In this document: one piece after another, positions 22,467 through 34,118 of the stretch | Position numbering within the stretch: the stretch's first letter is position 1 | Layout: each line of letters opens with the position of its first letter | Assembly (NCBI GenBank): GCA_036346405.1 | Contig: CM070566.1 | Coordinates: forward strand, 48,053,268-48,117,267 | Direction: 5' to 3' | Length of the DNA: 64,000 bases | From: Phyllostachys edulis | Taxonomy: Eukaryota; Streptophyta; Magnoliopsida; Poales; Poaceae | Notes under the pieces: generated by a model | Told to the model about the DNA's origin: nothing | The model's database searches: none | What the model saw: only the letters and a program-made list of their open reading frames with translations | Translations under genes and position numbers: made by a program

Positions 22467-23347
22467 ATGGTGAGCACGTGGAGCATGACAGCAAGGACCA
22501 AGGCGAGGAGGTCGGCGATCGCCGTCGCTCTTCCTCATGATGTCGACGTCCACATCGTCAACCTCGTGGCCGCGAGCTCTCCTCAGCCCATGGCTGACCT
22601 CTGCAGCCTACGAGCCACGTACGTATTTATATACCTACAGAAATACGTACTACTGTTTATTGTGGCGGCAACCAATCCATGCATGCATATACATGTTACT
22701 AATATTACTATATTTGGCCTTTTAATTTTCACTTATGGAGTTACAAGGCCATGTACAAGGCGTCCGAGGAGCGCGCTGTGGGGATGCACTTGGCGCTGGA
22801 GCGCGAGGAGGCGATGAAGTGGCTGGACAATGAGCGCTACCTCATCGTCGTCAACCACCTGGCCGGTGCCAGCAACCCAGAAGCCTGCTTCATCGTCGGC
22901 CTCGCGCTCGTCTTCGCGCACCAGGACATGTAGCGTGGCCTCGTGTGCCTCGACCGAGTGGCCATCGCCGGCCACAAGGCAGCGGCCTACATGCTCGGCC
23001 TCCTCCTCTACACGGTCGGTGAGGCACACGACGTTGGGAAGCACTACATCAGCCAAGTCGAGGGCGAGCCGGCCGGCGGCGGGTGCAAGACGACCAAGAG
23101 GACAAACCGGGAGTGCAGGCAGTGCTGGAGGCTCACTGCGGATGCAGTCCGGGAGGCGACGTGTAAGAAGATGGCTGGGCCGCAGGGCCGGGTATTGGCG
23201 CTGTCGGAGGACGGCCACCATTGCACGAGCACCGGCTATGGCATGACAGAAGGGTGGGGTGACTATGTCGTCTTCTACAGCGATGGCTGTAGGATTAGGC
23301 ATGAGTACGCCAAGTTCTTTGCAACGGTGCTGAACTACTTGTCGTAA
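22467..23347 (+). pseudogene. F-box protein gene, At1g67623/At2g35280-like, with premature stop
   Basis: Exon 1 is 22467-22618 and exon 2 is 22741-23347; the junction uses GT (22619) and AG (22739-22740) and keeps frame. The total is 253 codons including the final stop. The N-terminus reads ALPHDVDVHIVNLVAASS...LCSLRATYKAMYKAS, an F-box-like helix pattern, so by family the protein would recruit targets to an SCF ubiquitin ligase. A Sel1-like segment follows (AGHKAAAYMLGLLLY), then a Cys-containing tail (CRQCWRLT ... FYSDGCRIRHEY), the layout of this plant F-box group. Codon 115 is TAG (22931-22933) in HQDM-stop-RGLVCLD, where Gln or Arg would be expected. The frame is otherwise intact to the end, so the mutation is recent, allelic, or a sequencing error. 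Confidence 0.75.
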
Positions 23348-23390
23348 AATTAGCAGTTTTAGCATAGTATTAGCAAATATTTACACATAT

Positions 23391-23516
23391 AATTCTTTAC
23401 TAATATGTGAATGTGTCGGATGTTCTGAATTTGCTTTTATGTATACGAGAAATAATTCTTTACTAATATGTGAATATGTCATATGTTCTGAATTTGCATT
23501 TATGTATATGAGAATA
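23391..23516. repeat. Tandem duplication of about 63 bp downstream of the F-box gene
   Basis: The unit AATTCTTTACTAATATGTGA...TTTATGTATACGAGAA occurs at 23391 and again at 23454 with a few changes. Confidence 0.85.
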
Positions 23517-23524
23517 TATATTAT

Positions 23525-24130
23525 CATAGACGGTTATGTATTGGAACTATCTGTGATGTGTATTTATCACAGACGTTCTACTTTAGAACCATCTGTGATG
23601 TCCAACCCTATTTATATTCGGACTCTAGGGTTTGCCCGAACCCCCACTCAAACGATTAAGTTTCTCCTCCCCCGAGCCTGTCGCCGCCGTCCTCGACGCC
23701 ACCTCCTCCTCGAGCCTGGGGCGCCTCTTCCCCCGAGCCCGCTGCGTTCTCCCCGAGCATGAGCCACTGCCTCCCCGAACCCGGCACCCCTCCTCCTCCG
23801 AGCCCAGCGCATCTCCTCCCTGAGCCCGCCTCCTCCCCTCCCTTGAGCACGTGTCGCCTCCTCCTTGAGCTCGGCGCGCTCCTCCCCCGAGCGCCTCCCA
23901 AGCACCACCAAGGTAAACCGACCACCCCTCGGTCATCCCATTTTTTTCATATCACCTTGCTTATGTGCTGTGCTATTGGATATATTCAATATGTGTGATT
24001 TATATGTGCCTTGCATTAGGAGATATTGCAAATTGATTTTTTGTGGGCTCAGTGAATTGCTCTATGATGAATTGATGTCACAAATGCAATTGGATGTGTT
24101 ATTGTGTATAGATTGTGCCTTGAGCTGTTA
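23525..24130 (+). mobile_element. CACTA-like motif block plus GC-rich leader fragment
   Basis: AACCATCTGTGATG and ATCACAGACG motifs (23525-23605) are followed by CTCTAGGGTTTG, a GC-rich Pro/Ala-biased stretch of CCGAGCCC-type short repeats, a donor-like GGTAAACC at about 23911, then AT-rich sequence containing GCTCTATGATGAATTGATGT. The same order occurs in the CACTA second-gene leader (motif block 49815-50030, CTAGGGTTTAGGG, GC-rich block, then GCTCTGTGATGAACTACATC). I infer a related CACTA fragment. No transposase is visible. Confidence 0.5.
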
Positions 24131-24812
24131 GATTATCTGCTATTATCTATTGTTTCGAGCATGCAATTTATACATTATGATATACTTGCTGTCCTTTGAG
24201 CTTTTTCAGTCAACTAATACTTGCTGTCCTGTAGAAGTTTCAGACTTCCAATCTGTTTTTCTGTGATTATTTACAATCACTGATCTACGTCACAGTTGAT
24301 ATTATCTTGATAGATTTTGTTCCTGTGTACAACAAAGTTAATTTTGGATGATTTGCTTAAACTAGTCTGAATAGATTAGCAAGTTTTATTTTAAGCTCAA
24401 GGCCTAATCTATAAAGTGTCATATTCAATTTGTGATTACATTTGGCATGGGTGTTGTGATGGCCAAGTTTTAATCTTCTGCAACTAGCCTTCTGAGAGCA
24501 ATAATCAATCTTCTAAATCTTAGTTTTATGCTGATTTTTATTATGCACATATTGTGTGTGTTGAGCATATTATTCATTTTAAATGACTTGAAGGGTTCAC
24601 ATGCTTATATGTCAATTATGTCATTTAATTGGTGCAGGAAATATACTTTATTCATAATTAATTTTGCAATACAAGGTCTTCACTTGCCTCTCGCCATTCA
24701 TTTCACCTTTGTCTGTGTATCTGTGTTCATGCCGGTTAAGTTCTCCTCCCTTGCGTCCTAGGGTTCTACCATTCCATTTCTGATCTCTTCTCTATAAAAT
24801 CTTCAAGAACGG

Positions 24813-24813
<1 letters not shown>

Positions 24814-24890
<77 letters not shown>
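24814..24890. repeat. (TA)n microsatellite
   Basis: An uninterrupted TA run of about 77 bp. Confidence 0.98.
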
Positions 24891-24893
<3 letters not shown>

Positions 24894-26158
24894 TGAGTAG
24901 GCCTTTGTGATTTTCCTAGAATTTATTTAGAATTATATATATGAGCCAAGCCCATAAACTCCAACAAGTTCATCAGTTGCAACACTACAGTACTTTAGGA
25001 ACATACAAAATAGGTGCAAACTAAATCGATAGATCAAACAACAAGTCAACAGAGAATCACATGAGGTTCAAAATGTGATTGGGGCATCCATCCAACCCCT
25101 CAACCAAGAAGCAGTTGCATACACAACTTCGCTACATTATCAGTTTTCCATTACGAAAAGATGGTAAAATTTTTCTGTAGAGAAAATCTCATATGACAAT
25201 AAGCAAGTTGATATGTAGGACTTCAGCACGATTGATGAAGAGTACATTTGGGATGTGATTTCTGAGTATGGCAGGAGCCAGGCAGATAGGCCTCTACATG
25301 CAAGTTTGATCATCACTAGGTTGCTCACTTCTTAGCACCTAGCTTATGGCAAACGCCTTTAGAAGAACGCCACGTCTAGGTCATCGACGGCAGAGATAAG
25401 TAGGGCATATAAAAAGATTGTCTAACCACATGACATGACTTCTCAAGAAAGCTGCAGGAGTACGAAATCATTGGAGCCTGCGAGTTTGCTTCTTTGTATG
25501 ATGGCTCTTGCCTTCTACCTATCATTTTAAGGAGAAAGCATAAATATGACTATATGAGATGAGAATGTATTCAACAAGAACTATATAGGAAGCTCAAAGC
25601 ATTAGCAATGTTTGTCTCGACAGAAAACTCTAGACACTGTGGTCAAGCAATGTTGTCAGGGATAACCCTACACTTGCACTTGTCTTGGTAGCTCAACACT
25701 AAAAGTAGTAGATATGAATCTCCAGCACTTATACAAGAACAAACTGTGATTGATCTACTTACATAGATAATAGTGACCAGGACGGGTAATATTCCTAATG
25801 TCTCCCAAGCCAAAGTTCAAAAGTTACTAGTTTGTTTGTTGCCATGCAGGAGAGCTGAAGCAATAATCTTGTTGTTGGAAGAGTGTAAAGCCATTGTGTT
25901 ATATATAGTGATTGTCGTGATGGCATCGTGATGAATGATTTTTTAGTACTGCTCCTACCTACATTCTTGTAATAACTCGGGATTATGGCAATGGTACGGT
26001 TTTCTGACTTCCTGCAGATGTCTTCACTACATTAACCTCCTTCAGATATATCTAGTTATCTACCACCAAATTCCACAATATTTCAAGAATATGCTTCAAA
26101 TATTACCTTCTACATTATTTACTCACAGTTAAAGAACGTAAGAATTAGTAAGCGCTCA
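24891..26158. other. Unassigned AT-rich intergenic DNA
   Basis: No domain, RNA gene or element terminus was recognised. Confidence 0.5.
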
Positions 26159-26167
26159 TTTTTCTAA

Positions 26168-26728
26168 GGGAAACTTTTGTTCTTGCCACTCAAAGTGCGT
26201 GCAACATCGTTTTTGTCATCAGAAACGTTAGTGCACATTTCGTTTTTTGGCACTTCGTCCAATTTTCTGTCAAGTCAACGTAGATTAACTGTTCAGAAAT
26301 ATGCAAAAATATTAAGAAAAAATAAAACTTGAACAAAAAATAAATAAAATTGCACAAAAGGTTTATACCAGGAACACTTTAGCAATGTTTCATAAAAGTT
26401 GAGGAAAATTAAACCGTTTTCCTTAGGGTATTTTTTCGAGAAATTTTCCTAGTGTGTTTTTTAAAAACAATTAAAGAAAATTGCCCAAAAGTCATCCTTA
26501 AATTTTCTGATATTCTTTTGCTATTTTTATATGATTTCTCTTTTTTTATGACATTTTTGCATATTTCTTGAAGATCGATCCCTCTTGACTTGACGGAAAA
26601 TTGGATGGATCGGAGTGGCAAAAATGAAATGTGCACTAGGGGAAGGATGGAAAAAAACAAAATCAACAGATTTATGATGGCAGAAATGATATTGCACAAA
26701 TTTTGAGTGGCAAGAACAAATTTGTCCC
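26168..26728. mobile_element. Mutator-type MITE, 561 bp, long TIRs
   Basis: A perfect 9-bp target duplication TTTTTCTAA (26159-26167 and 26729-26737) flanks the unit; 9 bp is diagnostic for Mutator-like elements. The ends are inverted repeats of about 120-150 bp. Left reads GGGAAACTTTTGTTCTTGCC and the right, read inward, GGGACAAATTTGTTCTTGCC; both continue through TAGTGCACATTTC and TCCAATTTTC. The centre is AT-rich and encodes nothing. Confidence 0.9.
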
Positions 26729-26872
26729 TTTTTCTAATATTGGTGTCGAACTACATATCCAACACGAGTTCAGTTTTTTTATACAGCAACCAGTTGGAAA
26801 GAATGTTGGTTGCCTGCTAATTTAATATGAGATCTGCAGTCACCAAAATTAATCAAATGCTAGTGTTGTGAC

Positions 26873-27138
26873 AAGGGTTTTGATTACCATTCGATTTTCA
26901 ACCGATTTTCAGCAATTTTGGCTCCATTGAGTACCCCCGGTAAAAGTCAAAACCGGTGAAAACTGGCCCAAAAAATTGGATTTGCGTGAGTTTTATCTTT
27001 TTTCATTTTAAGTTTGAAAAATTCAAATTTTGATTTGAAAATTTTGGCCACATTTGGCCAAAATTTTCTGATTTTCAGCCGTTTCAGTTCTACCGGTGAC
27101 CCACAGTAAAAAAATTAAAACCGGTAATCAAAACGCTG
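26873..27138. mobile_element. hAT-type MITE, 266 bp
   Basis: An 8-bp target duplication GTTGTGAC (26865-26872 and 27139-27146) flanks the unit. The inverted ends are AAGGGTTTTGATTACC on the left and, read inward from the right, CAGCGTTTTGATTACC. Internal ACCGGT, AAAACCGG and TTTTGGCC words make a strong fold-back. It is non-coding. Confidence 0.82.
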
Positions 27139-27146
27139 GTTGTGAC

Positions 27147-28442
27147 TGAGACAGACTAAGGAAGCTGTTGATATAATACACACTGGCGATTGCAAAATTT
27201 ACAAGTTCTGGGCCTCCGGCCAAATTAGACCCATTGACTGACAATCATAGCCGATTGGAAGCACAAATTTCATCTTAGACAAGCATAACTTTGGAAATCA
27301 CATGAATGATGGATTGATGGGTAAGTTATGTTGGGGAGATGTCATTTGTAACTAGTACAACAGTTGATGGTTGACCAATCTGCTGATAAGGGCGTTAGAG
27401 CGGACGACAAGGACCGAGAAGTTTTGTCTGGTATTAGTGTAAAGCGGCACACTGGCACCACCATTGTTTTTCAAGTAGCTGTTTTCCCCGTTGCCACGAC
27501 TACAGGTATATATGGAGAAGCTGTCAAAACTCCTAATGCCTCCCATGCCTACATGTATCATCAAAACTGCTAATGCCTCCCATGCCTACATGTATCAAGG
27601 AGAGATTCTCAGGTAGCAAAGCAAAAGACAAGGAAGTAGAACACTAAGCAAGCATATGGTCAACCGTAGCATGAGTGCATGGCCTCCCACATCTCCCCTT
27701 TTATTTGATCTGAGCTGATGAGATAAGATGCAGCATGGGAGTGCTACGCAGTAATTCAGCACATACGAGCCTGCACTCTTTAATGTAATTTACTCAAAGA
27801 CATTACTGCCAAAAAAGTGAAGTATAGATTTTGTTGCCAATTCTTGCTATATGGTCTATGAGAACTAGTTTACAGAAGATCTGTTCATTTACAGTTTTAA
27901 CAAACAAGCTCGATGGTACGGGAAAAACTCAAGGGAGCAGACCTGTTGGGAAGTGCAAATGCTATGTTCTAGGAGCTTCATAATGTGATAAGTTAGCAAT
28001 CCATCAAAATTTAGAAAGATAATGTGCGAGCTTTTGTATCATTGCTTCCTATTCAAGAAAACAAAAAAGCGACCTCATAAATTTTGAGCCATCATATATG
28101 AGAAAAAAAATTACAGAGCAGGACTTCCAGGTTCCAATTAGGAGGTGCAAATGTTGGACATTTTCCATTGGGATACTATTACGTTGCGCTTTCTGAATTT
28201 ATATTTTATATGTTCAACTCCGTTGTCTATTTGAGCCATGACTCCCTTGATTTGCTGTATCAGCGTGACTGGAGGGGAATTTGAGGTAATCCATTGGACT
28301 ACAAGGATCACTAGAACTTTTTCTCAGCCTTTTCTCGTTGCGTACTTGATCAACCAAGGATTAACAAAAATCACTGTTAGCGTTGCAAAAAGATCATATA
28401 TAGGTTCATTTCATAGCACAGTTATCGTAAACTGACAAACAA
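27147..28442. other. Unassigned intergenic DNA left of the gypsy pol fragment
   Basis: Nothing coding was recognised. A short direct repeat AACTGCTAATGCCTCCCATG-like occurs around 27530-27600. The gypsy element's 3' LTR, expected here, was not found, so the element is truncated at about 28443. Confidence 0.5.
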
Positions 28443-31400
28443 TTTGTCTCCCTTGTAGGTGGTCTTCACATGGATGAAATGGGCAACTTGAGTTAATCTA
28501 TCAACTATGACCCATATTGAATCATATCCGGACTTGGTTCGCAGCAGACCAGTAATGAAATCCATTCCAATTTCTTTCCATTTCCACTAAGGAATTTGCA
28601 GTGATTGAAGCAATCATGCAGGTGTTTGATGTTCAGCCTTGATCCGTTGGCACACATCACAACAAGCTACAAACTCGCAATGTCTCTTTTTATTTGTGGC
28701 CACCAATATAGAATCTTCTTGTCTTGATACATCTTGGTGCTGCCTGGATGCAGGGTGTACGCTAAACTATGTGCTTATTTCAGAATCAAATCCTTGAGCT
28801 CCTTCTGGTGGGGAACAAACAGACATTTCCCGTACCATAGGATTCCTTGTTGGTATTCGATCATTTTAGAGGCTTTTCCTTTGGCCATGAGGCGTTTGAA
28901 TTTCTGAACTCTAGGGTGTCCTTCTTGAGCGGTCTTGATCTGCTCTTCTAATGTCGGTTGAACTTCCATAGCTGCTATAGTGCCTTGCTCTACTAACTCG
29001 AGGTTAAGTGTCTCTATTTCCTTATAGAGCTCAGGTTGACATTCCTGAATCATGACATTGTTGCAGTATGACTTACGGCTTAATGCGTCGTCTACTACAT
29101 TAGCCTTTCCAGGATGATAGTGAACATCCAAATTGTAATCTTTAATCAGCTCTAGCCATTTTCTTTGTCGGAAGTTGAGATTTGTTTGGGTGAAAATGTA
29201 CTTAAGACTCTTATGGTCTGTGAAAATGTTACAATGATTTCTAATCAGGTTATGCTGCCAAATCTTTAGGGAATGCACTACTGCTGCTAACTCCAAATCA
29301 TGAGTTGGATAATTGTCTTCATGAGGACGGAGTTGTCTGGACGCATACGCCACAACTTTTCCTCCTTGCATGAGTACGCGGCCAAGACCTTGGCGAGAAG
29401 CACCACAATAAACTTCAAAGTCCATGTGTATGTCTGGCAAGACTAACACTGGTGCAGTGGTTAACTTCTTCTTTAACTCTTGGAAACTCTTTTCATAGGC
29501 ATCTATCCATTCATACTTCTTTTCCTTCTTGAGCATGTGGGTCATTGGTCTGGACAGCTTGGAGAATCCTTCTATGAAGCGTCAGTAGTATCCGGCCAAT
29601 CCGAGAAAACTACGAACATCAGTCACTGAGGTTGGTTGTTTCCATCCCAACACAGCTTCTACTTTGGATGGATCCATTGCGACTCCTCCAGCGGATACAA
29701 TATGTTTGAGGAAACTGATCTTTTGGAACCAAAACTCACACTTGCTGTATTTGGCATAGAGCTAGTGTCCTTTAAGTTTCTCTAGAACCAAATGCAGATG
29801 TTCAGCGTGTTCTTCATTGGTCTTGGAGTAGATTAAGATTTCTTCTATGAACACGACTACAAACATATCTAGGTATTCCATGAATACTTTGTTCATGGGA
29901 TTCATGAAGTAGGCTGGCGCATTGGTCAAGCCAAACGACATGACTGTGAACTCATACAAGCCATACCGGGTGATAAAAGCTATCTTAGGGATGTCCTCAG
30001 CCCTGATCTTAAGCTGATAGTATCCTGACCTTAGGTCTATCTTGGAAAACATTGTTGCTCCTGATAGCTGATCGAACAGATCATCAATGCGAGGCAAGGG
30101 ATACTTGTTCTTGATGGTCACATCATTGAGGGCTCTGTAATCCACACACAATCCGGCGGTGTTGTTCTTTTTCTTTACGAAAAGTACAAGCGGACCCCAG
30201 GGGGATGAGCTAAGTCTAATGAATCCTTTTTCTTGCAACTCCTCCATCTGTACCTTAAGCTCTTCAAGCTCATCGACGATAATCCTATATGGTCTCTTGG
30301 TAATCGGGGCAGTTCCTGGCTTTAGGTTGATCACAAATTTGATGTCTCTGTTTGGAGGCATGCCAGGCAATTCTTCTGGAAAACTTCTGGGTAATCTTGA
30401 ACTACAGGCGTTGTCTCCAGAGATACCGCCTCGAGGTTATGGATCGCATGATCCAAACCAGAGGAGGTCCACATTAACTTTATTATGGTTTGGGGTCTTT
30501 GGTGAGTACCACCTTTACATTGTACGATCTATCATTCCTTGGTATCGGACTAACCAATCCATCCCTAGGATGATGTCCAGAGTTTGGGATTGAAGAACTA
30601 AGAGGTTTGCTAGGAATCCAGAATTTTCCATAGCAATCTCTACTCGAGGACTTAGTAAGGGAGCAGTTAAGGGTCCCCGAGTGAACTAATTACCACGGAT
30701 TTCTTTAACTTAAAGGTTGGCAGTTTAAGCCTTTCAACAAACTTCCTTGATATAAAATAATGTGAAGCTCTAGAATCAAACAAAACTTGTGCTGGTACTG
30801 ATTTAATAGAGAATGTACCCATTAGAACTCTGGTAGCTTCATGTGCCTCCTTTGCTGTGACATGGTTCACACGGCCGCGATTTGGTGTTGGGGTAGACCT
30901 GGGTGCTTGTGGGGTCTAATGAATCGTGTTTGGAGTTGAGGACTGGCCTTGAGCTGGTGTGGCTCCCGAGTTGAACTTCACAGGAGTGTTTTGGCGTTGA
31001 GGGCACCGATTGGCGAAGTGTCCTTTCTCTCCACAATGGAAGCAATGGAGATGAGCTACCAGGTTGTTTGCTGCAGGCTATTCGGCGGGGCGAAGAGTGC
31101 GGAAACCATTCCCATTGGGATGAGGGGTTGGAGCTTGAGTCCTTTGCGGCAAAGCTGTAGACGGCCTAAAAGATGAGCTGCTATGGAAGGTTGACTTCTA
31201 TGGAAAGCTACCCTGTGGCTTTTGAAATGCCATCTTTCTCTTATGACTGACTTCCACAGTCCTTTTCTCATTTTCCAGTACGAGGGCTTTGTTGATCAAG
31301 TGGTGGAAGCTGGGGAAATCATGGAGGATAAGCTGGACTCTCATGTTCTCGCATATTCCTTCCACAAAGTGATCAATCTTCTCTTCTTCATCAGCTACGT

Positions 31401-31921
31401 CACTGGGGGTGTAGCGGGCAAGCTGGTTGAACTTTGTTATATATTCGTTGATTAACATGTGCCCCTGCTTGAGAGCTCCTCATTCTTCTTCATTCTCATT
31501 GTGCCTACTGGAACAAAGTTGGTTCTGAAAGTGATCTTGAATTCGCTCCAAGGGATTGCATGCCATGCTGGTTCATCTTCTACTGCCAGTTGTACTTTAG
31601 CAATTTCTTTTGTGGCGGGGTCTTGTTGATCCTCAGACTTGGGTACTAATGCTTCTTATTCTTCTGCTGATTCTTCATCAGCCACTGGACATTCACCACT
31701 TCAGGCAGCGAGGTAGTTCTCCCACCAAGCAGCGGCGGCTCCTTTTAGCTGATGGTGGCAAAGTCTACTTTATCTTCCTCTGAGCATCGGGCGAGACGAA
31801 GCTTCTTCTTAGTGTCTTTGAGCCAATCTTGAGCTTCTAGGGGTTCATAGGCGGAGGCGAAGGTGAGAGGTCTCGTCCTGAGAAAGTCTGCCAACTTGGA
31901 GTTGCGACCGGTTACTCCGGT
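28443..31921 (-). pseudogene. Ty3/gypsy gag-pol, 3' part, defective
   Basis: On the minus strand the order is Gag (31921-31198, containing SKLADFLRTRPLTFASAYEP), a zinc knuckle CFHCGEKGHFANRCP near 31040-31000, aspartic protease (30870-30667), reverse transcriptase (30370-29762), RNase H (29545-28775, TDHKSLKYIF and DALSRK) and the start of integrase (to 28443, GMDFITGLLRTKSGYDSIW). The protease motif is DSRASH instead of DSGASH. The RT catalytic pair reads FIEE (29840-29845) instead of FIDD. In-frame stops occur at complement 29762-29764 and 29582-29584, and frames shift in Gag. The element cannot encode an active polymerase. Its Gag is cut at 31921 by the CACTA element, and the 5' half resumes near 57037. 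Confidence 0.9.
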
Positions 31922-31954
31922 CACTACTACAAAACAGGCTATAGTAGACGCCCC

Positions 31955-32345
31955 ATCACAGACGGTTCCTTTGGAACCGTCGTGTTGAAATTTTTTTGCC
32001 GACTGCGGGTGGCGCGGAAGCCTATCCTGAGCGGTATTTTTAGAACCGCTGCGTGATAGTCATCTATCACAGGCGGTTTGTAAATAGAACCGTGCGTGAT
32101 ATTACCGACGGTTCTATTCACAAACCGTGCGTGATAATCCCAATCACGCAGCGGTTCTAGTATAGAACCGTCGCGTAATATCACATGGTTCTTAATAAGG
32201 ACCGTGCAGTGATTGTGGGGATTATCACGAGCGGTTTTAGTGAGAAACTCATCGTGATATATCTGACGGTTCGAACTAGAAATGCGTGATAACAATTATC
32301 ATAGGCGGTTTTATTAAGAACCGCTCGTGATATCCTTCTTTGAGT
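31955..32345. repeat. Left subterminal repeat array of the CACTA element
   Basis: About ten copies of an AACCGT-(C/G)-TGTGAT / ATCAC-GACGGTT motif in both orientations occupy about 390 bp. In CACTA elements such arrays bind the TNPA protein. Many copies are off by one or two bases around the CAG/CTG part of the motif. Confidence 0.85.
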
Positions 32346-32767
32346 ATAAATTGAGCGCGACACGACCCTCTGCTTGCTTCTTGCCTTGTGTCCTTTGCCG
32401 CCTTTGCTGCATTTTGTGCCTCGCCCTTTGCCTCTACTGGCGCATGGTTTGGATAACAACCGACCCCCTCTTCACTGGGCTCCACTTAGATCTGCTAGCT
32501 AGCTTCCTCCCAGTGCGGGCCACTTTCACGCCCTAGCTCCTCCAACTGCGGCTCCTCCCTAATTAAGCAGATGATGTATCTGATTATCCTTTATCCACTC
32601 TATTGATTAGTGAATTTCCTTTATTTTGCTACTCTGTACATAGACCCTAATGTTTTGTTTTCTTTGTTGTATTCCTTAATCGGAAGCATAGGGTTTAAGT
32701 TTCAATTAATACTACTTGATGGGAAAAGGCAAAACGTATATCTAGCTCTCAATTTTATGGACCCTAA
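32341..32767 (+). promoter_or_regulatory. CACTA gene 1 promoter/leader, interrupted by copia
   Basis: GAGTATAAATTGAGCGCG at about 32341-32358 looks like a TATA box right after the subterminal array. It is followed by pyrimidine-rich leader-like sequence. The leader is cut at 32767 by the copia insertion and resumes at 40670. Confidence 0.45.
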
Positions 32768-34093
32768 TGAAGGGCTACGGGTAGGCTACACTAGCGCAAA
32801 TTAATAAAAATTCTACCCGTAAACCAAGATCACTGCAGTTATAGATCACGGTCTTACCACTAGACGCCAAGTCGGAAATTGATGCTGACGCGTCGAGGCG
32901 AGTAGTCGTACTAAGTTGATGCAAAGACGTCAGGCAGAGTAGTCGTACTACTTCCTCGTCCTCGTCGCGGCGGCCCACGTCTGACTCCTCTCTTGCGGTT
33001 CGTCCAAACGCTTCTGAGATGTAGCGTCTCCAAAGGTATCCACACGCACGGGAGGAAGCGGCGACGCCGGACTACTAGATCCGCGCGGCGACTAGGGCGT
33101 GGGAGGGTGGCGGCGAGGTTTGAGGATGTCACGGAAAACTCATCATCAATCACGTGCGCCTTGCCCTCCTTTTATAGGCGTCCTTACAATGGGCTTCTCT
33201 GAATAGAGGCCCATTAGGACTCAATGCTTGATCTAGTCGGATCCAATCCGAATTAGGCTTCACTTCTTAAGTGTGTGACCCTTATAGGTTCACGTATTTT
33301 TAGACATGACGCGAGTACACATACTTGGTCAATAGTTGGTAGCGGCCTCTAGCAAGACGTGCCAACTCCTAAACATACACAAAGATCATATCGACGAACC
33401 ATCACAGCGTTATGTACATGCCAATCCCTTTGCCTCACGATATTCGATTCGAGCTCCAAGTGACCACTCTTTCTCGATCTGTGATCCGGAATCCCTTACT
33501 AGGTTAACTCTTAACCTTAAGTAGCATGGCCATGCATTTACGGATCCGATCACTCGAGGGTCGAGATATCTCTCTCATGTAGAGAGGTAAATCCCATCTC
33601 GTGACCATGCCTCATGACATGCTTCATGACAAACCGAAAGCTACCTTTATAACTACCCGATTCACGGAGTAGCATTTGATAGCCCCTAAGTAGGTTGATT
33701 CACATCTCAAGTACATCGACAATCTCGGGTCTAAGGACAAGGCGTACACATTGTGTAGAGAGAACCATAAGTATAATTGTTATGTCTCATGTTGGGTCGG
33801 TCCAACCCCATGTTCTAAACATGTGTCCACATTATTGGTTTGACATCTCCATGTCTATGACACGTGAAACATGGTCATCAACCGATACATGTGTTAATCC
33901 ATCATTCACGTGTGTCCTCACATGAACTTCGACTAGGGACAATTTTAGAATAACCATACAAGTAAAGAGTTTCACAAACAAGTCACATACTTGTTAATCA
34001 ACACAAAGGCAATATTCAAGGAACATTTATTAAATCATGGATACAACGAAATATCATCATCTCTATGATTGCCTCTAGGGCATATTTCTAACA
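32768..34093 (-). repeat. Copia 3' LTR (1,326 bp)
   Basis: Plus-strand limits are TGAAGGGCTACGGG...GGCATATTTCTAACA. It is a direct copy of 39346-40664, and the purine-rich tract of the minus strand abuts its inner edge. Confidence 0.93.
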
Positions 34094-34118
34094 GTCTCCC
34101 ACTTGCACTAGAGTCAAT

